A DNA stretch of 64,000 bases from Legionella fairfieldensis ATCC 49588 (GTDB taxonomy: Bacteria > Pseudomonadota > Gammaproteobacteria > Legionellales > Legionellaceae). Both the position numbers and the translations under genes were made by a program. Position 1 is the first letter of the stretch. Each line of letters starts with the position of its first letter. A model generated the notes under the pieces. That model had not been told where the DNA came from and ran no database searches. It saw only the letters and a program-made list of their open reading frames with translations. Below are positions 1 through 8,183 of the stretch, in pieces. Location of the stretch: contig NZ_JHYC01000015.1 in the NCBI RefSeq assembly GCF_000621525.1, forward strand, positions 1-64,000, read 5' to 3'.

Positions 1-4
1 AACC

Positions 5-1780
5 ATGCAAAGAACCAACAACCACTTTTTTATACGCAGAATACTGATGTTGCTATGCTGCGGGTCGATAGTAATGACCGCACAGGCAGCCGAGCCACTG
101 TGGACGCTTGTTCCTGCTCCGGGAAGTAATCCCGTCCAGACTGTGCCGGCGAACGGGACAGCTACAGTACAGTATGTGGTCCAAAATCAGTCAGGTAAGC
201 CTAAAACACTGGTCATTCAGTCCACACCGGGCATTAGCCAAACTGCTCCCTGTCAACTGATGCCCAGAGGACAGGCCGGCAGCAGTTGTGTCTTGAATCT
301 TGTTATTATCGGCAATGCGTTACCTCAGGGAGGTGTTCATTACGGCCCCGTGCTGTGTCAGGCCAATCTGGATGGCAGCCCGAATCCAAACCAGTGTTAT
401 CAGCCAGGTGCCGCCACTAGTTTACATATTACCCGCGGCCCTGCCACAGGGGCTACGATTACGGTGAACCCCTCTGCTTTAAATTTTGTTGCGGGAACAA
501 ATGGATTGGTCACTGTAACCAATAGCCTGACCTCGCCAGAGCCTGCGAATAATGTGGTTGCCACCATTCCCTTCGGCAGTCCTATCAGTGTGCAAAACAC
601 GACCTGCGGGGCAAGTCTTGCGATTGGCGCAAGCTGTACGATTACTTTTACTGCTCCAACGGCAGAAGGACCCACCATTATTGGCATTAGCGGCAGTAAC
701 ACCAATACCGCGAATGTTGCAGTAACCGTCACCGCCATACCCCTGGCCACTCTCAGCGTCAATCCAACCACATTACTATTTGCTGAAAATTCAACAGGCA
801 ATATCACCGTGACTAATAATGCAGGCTCTCCGGTTGCGGCAGAGAATGTGATTGCGACCATTCCAGGAGGCAGCAACATCAGCGTACAGAGTACAACCTG
901 TGGCGCGAGTCTTGCGATTGGCGCAAGCTGTACGATTACGTTGGCATCAAGTACGCAGGAAGGACCAACCACTATTCCCATCGCAGGAGACAATACCAAC
1001 ACAGTAAATGTGGCGGTGACCGTAACCAGTCAGCCACAGATAAGCATCACAAATCCTGTCCAGCAAAGCCGGGTCGTTACGGTAGCGGGCGCCTCGTTGT
1101 CTTTGGAAATTACCAATGATGCCGGCAGTGCGGTGAATGCCAATGCCATTACAGTCAGTAATCAGGCTGCCTGCCCTGATTTGTCCGTTAACAACAGCAA
1201 TTGCACCAGTGTGGCACCTGGAGCCAGTTGCACGCTGGAGCTAACTTCCAACTCCCCTTACGCGCCGTGCACCATTACCGTCAGCGGCAGCAATACCGCC
1301 AATAGTCCCACTGCCTTGATTGCTTTTTCTCATTTAGGAGGGTTGGTATTTGAGGAAAGCGGAGGCAGCGGCAAAGTGGTCATTGATATGGCACAAGAGT
1401 TTAGTAATCAATGGACGAGTAATTTCTCTGATATAGCTAGCGCAACAAGTCTGGATGACGGGGTTAGCAATACCAATGCTATTGTCGCTGATTTAGCTTG
1501 TTCAACAGATCCGGGTGAGTGTGCAGCCCAACGTTGTCGAAACATCGGTATAGACTGGTATCTTCCCGCAATAAATGAGCTATCTACAGTTCGTAGTGCA
1601 CTGTGTTCCAACGCGGCAATTCCCTGTAACTTTGGCGGGTTTTTGGCCCTCATCTACTGGAGTTCATCGCAGTTCGATGACTCTAACGCGTGGGCCGCTT
1701 CCTTCCCATCAGGTAGCGACGGCGGCAACCTTAAGGTCTTCGTGCCACCTGTTCGGTGCATCCGGGCTTTTACCCCTTAA
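5..1780 (+). CDS. Secreted repeat protein with C-terminal DUF1566/Lcl-type domain
   Basis: A 591-aa protein starts at the window edge but looks complete, because it opens with a signal peptide (charged N-terminus, hydrophobic core, AQA-A cleavage site near residue 28). After an N-terminal beta-rich domain come two closely similar Ig-like or choice-of-anchor-type repeats, about residues 152-246 and 248-342. Each contains the block CGASLAIGASCTIT. A more diverged third copy follows at about 343-445. The C-terminus (about 446-591) has the WYLPAINEL, YWSSS and VRCIRAF signatures of the DUF1566 domain found at the C-terminus of the Legionella collagen-like adhesin Lcl and related surface proteins. 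Paired Cys residues in each repeat suggest disulfides formed outside the cytoplasm. A surface or secreted adhesin is an inference from this architecture. Confidence 0.8.
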   Translation: MQRTNNHFFIRRILMLLCCGSIVMTAQAAEPLWTLVPAPGSNPVQTVPANGTATVQYVVQNQSGKPKTLVIQSTPGISQTAPCQLMPRGQAGSSCVLNLVIIGNALPQGGVHYGPVLCQANLDGSPNPNQCYQPGAATSLHITRGPATGATITVNPSALNFVAGTNGLVTVTNSLTSPEPANNVVATIPFGSPISVQNTTCGASLAIGASCTITFTAPTAEGPTIIGISGSNTNTANVAVTVTAIPLATLSVNPTTLLFAENSTGNITVTNNAGSPVAAENVIATIPGGSNISVQSTTCGASLAIGASCTITLASSTQEGPTTIPIAGDNTNTVNVAVTVTSQPQISITNPVQQSRVVTVAGASLSLEITNDAGSAVNANAITVSNQAACPDLSVNNSNCTSVAPGASCTLELTSNSPYAPCTITVSGSNTANSPTALIAFSHLGGLVFEESGGSGKVVIDMAQEFSNQWTSNFSDIASATSLDDGVSNTNAIVADLACSTDPGECAAQRCRNIGIDWYLPAINELSTVRSALCSNAAIPCNFGGFLALIYWSSSQFDDSNAWAASFPSGSDGGNLKVFVPPVRCIRAFTP

Positions 1781-1790
1781 ACTATTTATC

Positions 1791-1818
1791 TTTTTTTTTG
1801 AGACAGCTTTGCTGTCTC
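1791..1818. other. Perfect stem-loop behind the DUF1566 gene
   Basis: The arms GAGACAGC and GCTGTCTC (1800-1807 and 1811-1818) enclose a TTT loop 20 bases after the stop codon. The run of nine T lies before the stem (1791-1799), not after it. It is therefore not a canonical intrinsic terminator on either strand, though its position suggests a role at the 3' end of the transcript. Confidence 0.5.
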
Positions 1819-1888
1819 AATCTGTTGATTGAGCTACAAATGGATCTTAATTTGCTCAAATTTCAATGGATTCGTTAAATAGAGCAAA

Positions 1889-2662
1889 ATGGGGAAACAA
1901 CAAGGTAAAAGTTGTTCTAAAAACGATAGGTTTCCTCCTGTAACTGTTGCCGAACATACTCTCGGTTACATCAATGGATATGAAGAAGGTTATACGACTG
2001 CTCTACTTAACTCTCCACAAGATTTATCTATGGTCGGCTTGAAATTAGGAGTGCTTGCCCAACGTCTTGGAAAAAAAGATTTGAACGAGTTAATATTCAT
2101 TAAAAACAGCAGTGAAAGCCAAATATTACATCATCCTGATTTTTTAGATGCTTTTAAAGAAGGATTGAAGGTTACTTTTATAAAGTACACACCAAAGCAA
2201 AAATCATTTATTATTCTATTTTCAAATGAAATAAATGACAATGGCGATTCACCAAACTACCCCTACCCTCCATTAAAAACGACTGACAATTTATCTTTGC
2301 CACCCATAAAACCCGAGTCAACAAAACCTTCTTTTTTGCCACCAATAAAAGAACTTCTTTTTAATTATTCTCCAGAGACTTTTGAAGCGACTCGCTCTAC
2401 TTATCAATTTCAGGAAATAAAAAATCCACTTACTTCAAAGACTCCTCTAACAATATTTTTAAATGAAGCTAATAAGTCTGTACTCTTGGAAACAAGAGGT
2501 CTTAAGCGTCAAACTAACGAAATCCCTGTCAAATCGACCAATGAAACCGGGAACCCCTATAGACTCTTTTCTCAGGTTAATGTATTTGCTCCTTGTCATC
2601 CTGACCTGGACCATTCCACTGAAGCGCAATCAAAACCCAAGAAAAGCAAAATAGCGTTCTAA
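1889..2662 (+). CDS. Uncharacterised 257-aa soluble protein
   Basis: I do not recognise this family. The protein has no signal peptide or membrane segment. The N-terminal third is helical and contains a GYINGYEEGY stretch (about residues 26-35). The middle (about 125-155) is Pro-rich, with repeated LPPIK motifs. The C-terminus is basic and polar, ending KPKKSKIAF. It stands alone, 108 bases after the preceding gene, with only a weak ribosome binding site (AGAG). Codon use is AT-rich compared with the gene before it. An orphan, low-GC, Pro-rich soluble protein of this kind could be a secreted effector in a Legionella-like genome, but nothing in the sequence proves that. Confidence 0.6.
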   Translation: MGKQQGKSCSKNDRFPPVTVAEHTLGYINGYEEGYTTALLNSPQDLSMVGLKLGVLAQRLGKKDLNELIFIKNSSESQILHHPDFLDAFKEGLKVTFIKYTPKQKSFIILFSNEINDNGDSPNYPYPPLKTTDNLSLPPIKPESTKPSFLPPIKELLFNYSPETFEATRSTYQFQEIKNPLTSKTPLTIFLNEANKSVLLETRGLKRQTNEIPVKSTNETGNPYRLFSQVNVFAPCHPDLDHSTEAQSKPKKSKIAF

Positions 2663-2830
2663 TTAATAATGAAAAACTCTGAAACCATTAAGAGTTCTTG
2701 CAAGGAATGGTTCACCCTGTTTGCTTCCTTGCTCAAATAGAAAACGCCACCGCTCCTGCAAGATGTCAACGTGTGAAATTATGACTCTTGTGATATTATT
2801 CCATTTAAGTCATTAGGGAGTAATGCTAAG

Positions 2831-2969
2831 GTCTTTCCTGCGCAGGCGGAAAACTATCTACAAATTAGACATGGTGATAATTTTATGGATAGTTTCCCGC
2901 CTGCGCGGGAAAGACAAGTCATGGAACAAAGTCTGGAAGAGAAAATTTGCATATACCGTGAACACTTAC
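2831..2969. repeat. Dispersed palindromic repeat, copy A1
   Basis: Two 28-base imperfect inverted arms (2831-2858 and 2888-2915, 26 of 28 bases pairing) flank a 29-base centre. Each arm is itself nearly palindromic around a CGCAGGCG/CGCCTGCG core. A tail, 2938-2969, contains AAATTTGCATAT followed by CCGTGAAC. The same arms, centre and tail recur in reverse orientation at 44914-45036, and parts recur at 32759-32974. Together these define a mobile or amplified intergenic element of MITE or REP type. Confidence 0.8.
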
Positions 2970-3041
2970 AATAAGTTTTATTGCTTACAATTTAATCAAA
3001 ATAGCCAGCTTTACCTAAAGCAGCCATCTGTATTGTTTTGA

Positions 3042-3127
3042 GTCATTCCCGTGAAAACGGGAATCTATTCTCAACTTGCCTCATCACTTTGCTTGAAAGA
3101 AGATCCCCCGCCTTTCGCGGGGATGAC
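3042..3127. repeat. Dispersed palindromic repeat, copy A2
   Basis: An 86-base unit is bounded by imperfect inverted ends, GTCATTCCCG at the left and GGGGATGAC at the right. Each end forms its own small hairpin (CCCGTGAAAACGGG and CCCCGCCTTTCGCGGGG). The same unit lies in reverse orientation at 32846-32932, and its left 63-65 bases are nearly identical to 42065-42129. The 2663-3248 interval holds copies A1 and A2 and no convincing gene. Confidence 0.8.
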
Positions 3128-3248
3128 ATGAACATTGTAATGACAATTTATGTAATACAATCTACAAAAAGAAAAGTTGCATATCCAAATTGCATATACA
3201 TTTTCAAGTATTCAATTTCACGCTGATTTATTAACTTGTGACCCATCG

Positions 3249-3905
3249 CTAGAAGAAATAAGCTAGCCGCAAAGAAACTGAATAAAGAAAAGGAAAATAA
3301 ACATCGGCGGGACTTAGCTGAGATTCTCCATAACCCGCTGTGTAGTTCCCTCCTAATTCTCCCATTAAGTGATCAGTAAAATGATAGTTTAAACCCGCAC
3401 CGAATGTTGGACTCAAGCGCCAATGATCAATCAACATGTCTTGCCGGTGTACGCCAGCGGCTCCTATACTGGAATAAATTCTTGCTTTGGTGTTAGGAAC
3501 AAGAAGCATTATCTTGCCCACTAAACTGGCTGTTTCCGTTCGGGTAATAAATTTTGTCAGATCATCATTGTCAAAACTAAATATACTTATCGGATCAAAG
3601 ACAACATTGGCATCCGGATAACGCATGTAATTTGCCTCCAACGCAAACACAGGAGCAAATTCATAACCAACAAAAAATCCCCAAACACCCCCTCCCTCTT
3701 CAACTTTGACGGGAGTAGATATGTTAATAGCCAGATTCTGATTTTCTTCAGTAGGAACCAAACCGTTCCAGGTCGTAGAACCATAGCCTCCCATTGCTCC
3801 CAGGTAAAAAGAACGTTGAAATAAATTATCGCCCGTCGTACCTGCATGGCAGAAAAATGAAAAAAATGATAATTGTAAAATTAGCGCTAACTTTTTATTA
3901 ATCAC
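3249..3905 (-). CDS. Outer-membrane beta-barrel protein
   Basis: This 218-aa protein has a signal peptide (MINKKLALILQLSFFSFFCHA, cleavage near residue 22). Alternating hydrophobic strands follow, such as FYLGAMGGYG and WGFFVGYEF, and the last strand ends in Phe (RLAYFF), as expected of a BamA-inserted barrel. It fits the small eight-strand OmpA/porin-like family that is common in Legionella. The start codon is GTG, supported by an AAAGAG ribosome binding site nine bases upstream. It is transcribed alone. The substrate or role cannot be inferred; adhesion or envelope stability are typical for the family. Confidence 0.75.
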   Translation of the reverse strand: MINKKLALILQLSFFSFFCHAGTTGDNLFQRSFYLGAMGGYGSTTWNGLVPTEENQNLAINISTPVKVEEGGGVWGFFVGYEFAPVFALEANYMRYPDANVVFDPISIFSFDNDDLTKFITRTETASLVGKIMLLVPNTKARIYSSIGAAGVHRQDMLIDHWRLSPTFGAGLNYHFTDHLMGELGGNYTAGYGESQLSPADVYFPFLYSVSLRLAYFF

Positions 3906-4141
3906 AATATATTTCTCTTTGTCTATTTAAATTTGACGCTTTACAACGCCTCAAGATCAAAACAATCTAACGTGAGTGCTATCATTTCAAAACTTGATTT
4001 TTCTAATGCTTTTGCTACTTCTCAATAACAACCGCAACGCTTAAACCTCGTTCAATGTAAATTGATGAAATGTTAACACCTCCGGATACCTTTATACTCA
4101 GTTTTGTCAGGTTAATTTAATCCGAGCTTACACATACCCGA

Positions 4142-4252
4142 GGTAAACACATCTAATTTTTGACACTAAACGATTCTTTTTGCCTGCGTGCTGTACTTTA
4201 TACAGGACGCAGGCATTTTGGTTTTTATAATGTTCGATTAGATGCGTTTACC
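4142..4252 (+). other. Folded element: outer inverted repeat around a terminator hairpin
   Basis: A 16-base outer arm GGTAAACACATCTAAT (4142-4157) pairs with ATTAGATGCGTTTACC (4237-4252), with one G-U type mismatch. These arms enclose the strong hairpin annotated at 4181-4226. No plus-strand gene ends nearby, since both neighbours are on the minus strand. The element is therefore either a small RNA with its own terminator or a mobile palindromic sequence. The rest of the 3906-4288 gap holds no gene that I can see. Confidence 0.55.
4181..4226 (+). terminator. Strong intrinsic terminator without an obvious upstream gene
   Basis: The stem TGCCTGCGTGCTGTA (4181-4195) pairs with TACAGGACGCAGGCA (4201-4215) around a CTTTA loop, with one internal mismatch. 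It is followed by TTTTGGTTTTT, a U-rich tract on the plus strand only. Confidence 0.75.
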
Positions 4253-4288
4253 CTGCACATACTCTCTTTATTACAATGATGTAATTAT

Positions 4289-4633
4289 TTATCGACAAGC
4301 AAGCCGCGTTGAACTACATATTCTGCCGTGTGAATCGACGCCGCCATTCAGGTAACAACTCCAGTTGTCCATACAATCTTGAGCGCTTGTGTAGGTTTGA
4401 GTTGCACAAGCGTTTTGCAAGGATTTATAACGAATTAGCATTGTTTCATAAATCAGGTGTGGGTTATTGCATAAAGCGCCTCCCTTGGGGAGCAATTCAC
4501 GGCAGTGACACCCTGCGGTATCTTTAAAAGAAGCGCAAAAGTTAACATCATTTGTAGGTAATGCATTAGGGCATACTGCATAACCTGACACATAGAAGAA
4601 ACACGTAAAAACAGCAATAATTATTCTCATCAT
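4289..4633 (-). CDS. Small Cys-rich secreted protein
   Basis: The predicted protein has 114 aa. A signal peptide (MMRIIIAVFTCFFYVSGYA) is followed by a mature region with about ten Cys, including CHCRELL and DCMDNWSCY. This suggests a disulfide-bonded periplasmic or exported protein. Two adjacent ATG codons begin the gene (4633 and 4630), preceded directly by AAGGA, so the start is uncertain by one codon. I do not recognise the family. It lies just downstream of the NRPS gene on the same strand, but the 66-base gap and different character give no firm functional link. Confidence 0.65.
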   Translation of the reverse strand: MMRIIIAVFTCFFYVSGYAVCPNALPTNDVNFCASFKDTAGCHCRELLPKGGALCNNPHLIYETMLIRYKSLQNACATQTYTSAQDCMDNWSCYLNGGVDSHGRICSSTRLACR

Positions 4634-4699
4634 TCCTTGACCCTTACTTAAAATTAAAATACAGAGGTACTGTATCAGAAAGTCGTATATAGAAAAACA

Positions 4700-7600
4700 C
4701 TAAATTATAAAATCTGATTTTCTTTCCTCCTTCTTTTGATTTACAGTTAAAGAATTAAGTATATAAAAGACTTTTTTAGCAATTAATTCACGAAAATCAG
4801 GTCCTAAATTAGCGGAGAGCACTAAATAAGGAGTATGATGGTTGTCGTCGCGCAAAAAACTTACATCCAGAAAGTTATTAATTTTCAATAGGTCATACTG
4901 ATAAAATTCTATTTTTTTGCTTTTTAAACCAAATAAATCTCTATTCTGTTTTTTAGAGGTAAGAAAATTACTTTGCACATTGATGAAAACTGGAAATTTA
5001 TCCGTGCCCTCGAAGGATCTCAATCGCCCACATAGATTAAATATCTTGCGGTTTAACTTAAGCCCGGGGAAAATGACCGTATAAAGATAAACCAACAGAC
5101 TGATTAAACAGCTTTTAATCCGCTTCTTTTGACTAAATACATTAATACAGGCAAGTTTTACCACATTGGAACATCGTTGATAGAAGTTGGTTTCAATAAC
5201 AGCTTGATGGATTTGCTGAGCCAGGTCTGTTAATGTCGAGTATTTATTTAATGTGATTTTGATCGGTTCCAAGCGAAGAAAACAACCAATTGTATTATCA
5301 TAAGTCTGACTATCCCGCGTGGATTTTACGAGGGTTATAAAAACATGTTCTTTGGAACCAGAATAATCACCTAAAGCCAGGGCGACACTGGCACATAAAC
5401 CATCATTCAGACTCACATTATTTCTTACACAAAACTGTTGTAAATTAATCAAGGTGTTTTCGGGTATCTCCATGTAGGTTGAATAAGCAAAGTGAGGAGA
5501 GGTCGTCTTTTTTACAATAGCAGATCCAGGAAATGTAAAGAGATGAGCATCTTTTAAATACTTACTCCAAAAATCAAAATCTCTGTCCAAATACATTTGA
5601 CTATAACGCTGTTCATTTAATAGGTATTCTCTATAATGCTGATCAGGATTTACTTCATCAAGTGTTAGCCGGGTATCAAGAAGATAATAGTCAGAAAGAT
5701 GTGAGAATAAAATGTCAGGAGACACATCATCAGCAATAATATGTGGCATACAGGCTTGTAATTCAATACTATCCTCTTTCATATAGAATAAACGAATAAT
5801 TAATTTTGGCTTCCCCCTGGCCCAGGCTGTATGTGCTCTTAATTCTTTTACGGAGGTTTCCAGCACTTGACTACATTCTGAATCAGATAATGTTTCAAGA
5901 TTTTTGGTTATTATTTTAAATGGCAAATTAGTTTGTAAAACCTGGGCAGGCTGACATGTTAATACTTTGCAGAATAAAATGGGGTGTTGTTTGAATACGG
6001 CGTCTAAAGCTCGCTTTAATGTTTCAAGATCAAGCTGCCCTTGCAAACGTTTTCTTGCAACAACATTTAATTTTTTTGCTTTGGGTTCAAACGTGCTGGA
6101 TAACCAAAGCAGAAGCTGAAAATCGCTTAATGGTAACCATGAAGAAGAGGCTTCATATTCTACTTTATGTAAAGCATTTTTTTTCCTTGCTCTGCTAACC
6201 ACGCCAGTTAACTCTCGGATAGTAAGGGCATGATAAAATTCATCTAAAGTAATGACCTTTCCCAAATTATTATTTATTTTTGAAATAATTCGGGCTGCGC
6301 ATAAAGAGTGCCCGCCTAACTCAAAGAAATTATCGTTAAGTCCAATGCGTTTTATATCCAGTTCCTCGGACCAGATTCTGGCAAGCTTTTTTTCCAGGGC
6401 CGTACGGGGCTTCAGATAATCCCGTGTCAGAGTTAACTCCGGCACAGGTAGAGCATTTCTATCTAACTTGCCATTGGGCGTTAGAGGAAACGCTTCGACT
6501 TTAATGAAAAAAGACGGAATCATATAATCAGGTAACAAGATCTGCAAATAATGTCTTAATTGACTGTTAATGGGCTGCTCTGCCTTGTCATCTTTTAAAA
6601 TATAATAAGCAACCAGCAACTTTTCTTTTAACGAATCTTCCTGAGCTATGACGATAACGTCTGCAATAGCCTGGTGAGACAATAATCTCTTTTCAATTTC
6701 TCCCGGCTCGACTCGAAAACCTCGTACCTTCACCTGATGATCAATTCTGCCAATACATTCCATGGAACCATCAGGTAACTCACGGCATAAATCACCTGTT
6801 TTGTAGAGGCGAGCCATGTTATTTTCACTAAAAGGATCGCTGATAAACTGGCGCTGAGTTAAATCAGGCCGATTTAAATAACCTCGTGCCAAACAAATCC
6901 CTCCAATATACAACTCTCCCTGCTCACCCGGTGAAACGGGAGAAAGATTAGAGTCAAGAATGTGACAATACACATTAGAACCGGGCCTGCCAATTGGCAC
7001 ATGAGTTGGTAAAAGAGAACAATTAGCACGATTAACTTTGTATAAGGAAATACCGACGGTCGCTTCTGTAGGACCATATTCGTTGAATAGGGTATGTTCA
7101 GGATAAAGATCAAGCCAGGCTAAACAATCGCTACTGGATAAATTTTCTCCGCCTAGAATAAGAATCCGTAAGTCTGGTAAAGAAACCTGTCTGAATTTAA
7201 GCTCACGTAACATCACTTTTAAATAAGTGGGCGTTATTTTAATACTATTTATTTTATTATCTTTAAGATAATCCAGGTAAACACTGATATTTTTCTTTAT
7301 CTGATCACTACCAATCACAACGGTCATTCCTGACATAAGCGGTACCAGGGTGACTGATATCGCCATATCAAAAATATAATTAAGTGAAAAATCAACCCGT
7401 TGACAGGATTGATATTCCGTATAAGCAGTAAACCATCGGCAGTAATTAATCACACTTTTATGCTCGATTAAAACGCCTTTGGGGTTTCCTGTCGAACCTG
7501 AGGTGTAAATAATATAGGCAAGATGATGTGACTCTGCGATAGGAGAAGGATTCGCTTCGTCATATCCTCCTGTTTCTCTTGCAAACGCTTCAAATGCTAT

Positions 7601-7981
7601 TAATTTTCCCTGATAAGAAACAAATTTTTCCTTGAGCTCAGAATGAGTCACTATGAAAGAAGTCTGGCTATCTTTCAATATAAACAATAATCGCTCTTCA
7701 GGATGAGAAGAGTCAAGTGGCAAATAAGCTGCTCCAGCCTTTAAAATACCGAAAATAACAATAAAAAGATCAATGGAACGTTCCATACACAGAGCAATTT
7801 GAGTATCAGGATTCACACCCAACGCCCGTAAATAATGCGCAAATTGATTCGCTCTCTTATTAAGCTCCCAATAAGTCATTGACTGGCCATTAAACAAAAG
7901 AGCAGTATGATACGGTGTCCGCTCAACCCATTCCTCAAATAATGCATGTATGGTATTCTGACTATTCATATCCCTATTCAC
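4700..7981 (-). CDS. Stand-alone nonribosomal peptide synthetase (A-T-C)
   Basis: A 1093-aa multidomain enzyme. Adenylation domain, residues about 10-515: A3 YTSGSTGNPKG (159-169), A4 with the substrate-anchoring Asp in FDMA (204-207), A5 NEYGPTE (300-306), A7 YKTGDL, A8 GRIDHQVKVRGFRVEPGEIE (411-430) and A10 NGKLDR with Lys505. Carrier domain: FFELGGHSL, with the phosphopantetheine Ser559. Condensation domain, about 615-1080: its catalytic motif reads PHIIADD (746-752) instead of HHxxxDG, keeping the second His and the Asp but losing the first His and the Gly. There is no thioesterase, epimerase or reductase domain, and no neighbouring PPTase or tailoring gene. The preserved Asp in A4 points to an alpha-amino acid substrate, which I cannot identify further. 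The start is GTG at 7981 or ATG at 7969. Confidence 0.9.
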   Translation of the reverse strand: MNRDMNSQNTIHALFEEWVERTPYHTALLFNGQSMTYWELNKRANQFAHYLRALGVNPDTQIALCMERSIDLFIVIFGILKAGAAYLPLDSSHPEERLLFILKDSQTSFIVTHSELKEKFVSYQGKLIAFEAFARETGGYDEANPSPIAESHHLAYIIYTSGSTGNPKGVLIEHKSVINYCRWFTAYTEYQSCQRVDFSLNYIFDMAISVTLVPLMSGMTVVIGSDQIKKNISVYLDYLKDNKINSIKITPTYLKVMLRELKFRQVSLPDLRILILGGENLSSSDCLAWLDLYPEHTLFNEYGPTEATVGISLYKVNRANCSLLPTHVPIGRPGSNVYCHILDSNLSPVSPGEQGELYIGGICLARGYLNRPDLTQRQFISDPFSENNMARLYKTGDLCRELPDGSMECIGRIDHQVKVRGFRVEPGEIEKRLLSHQAIADVIVIAQEDSLKEKLLVAYYILKDDKAEQPINSQLRHYLQILLPDYMIPSFFIKVEAFPLTPNGKLDRNALPVPELTLTRDYLKPRTALEKKLARIWSEELDIKRIGLNDNFFELGGHSLCAARIISKINNNLGKVITLDEFYHALTIRELTGVVSRARKKNALHKVEYEASSSWLPLSDFQLLLWLSSTFEPKAKKLNVVARKRLQGQLDLETLKRALDAVFKQHPILFCKVLTCQPAQVLQTNLPFKIITKNLETLSDSECSQVLETSVKELRAHTAWARGKPKLIIRLFYMKEDSIELQACMPHIIADDVSPDILFSHLSDYYLLDTRLTLDEVNPDQHYREYLLNEQRYSQMYLDRDFDFWSKYLKDAHLFTFPGSAIVKKTTSPHFAYSTYMEIPENTLINLQQFCVRNNVSLNDGLCASVALALGDYSGSKEHVFITLVKSTRDSQTYDNTIGCFLRLEPIKITLNKYSTLTDLAQQIHQAVIETNFYQRCSNVVKLACINVFSQKKRIKSCLISLLVYLYTVIFPGLKLNRKIFNLCGRLRSFEGTDKFPVFINVQSNFLTSKKQNRDLFGLKSKKIEFYQYDLLKINNFLDVSFLRDDNHHTPYLVLSANLGPDFRELIAKKVFYILNSLTVNQKKEERKSDFII

Positions 7982-8141
7982 AGCCTCTGCTCTTTGCTAC
8001 ATTTCTTTACTTAACCATAAAATAGCCTATTGAATCAATGGATTATTAATTATTACTCGTTCAATGGCGTGATAATATTCCTGTTATTTTCATTGACACA
8101 TACGTTTAAAAGAGAAGAATTCCTATCCAGGCGGGATTAGT

Positions 8142-8180
8142 AAAAAAATCCTTTGAGATCTCATCCAATCCATGAGGATA
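8142..8180 (-). terminator. Possible intrinsic terminator after mpl
   Basis: Read on the minus strand, a short CTCAT/ATGAG stem (8160-8176) lies directly after the mpl stop. A run of seven T (8148 to 8142) follows about 11 bases later. The stem is short and the spacing loose, so this is only a plausible call. Confidence 0.35.
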
Positions 8181-8183
8181 ACT

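Noticed and set aside
400-1002. 200-codon minus-strand open frame inside the DUF1566 repeat gene
   Set aside because: It is the complement of the repeated domains; no ribosome binding site, hydrophobic low-complexity translation, and the plus strand is clearly coding with a signal peptide.
2831-3127. CRISPR array from repeated palindromes
   Set aside because: Only two units, different from each other and not separated by uniform spacers; dispersed copies elsewhere and no cas genes.
3038-3226. 62-codon plus-strand open frame and the 72-codon frame at 2823-3041
   Set aside because: Both are built mainly from the dispersed palindromic repeats, without a start signal.
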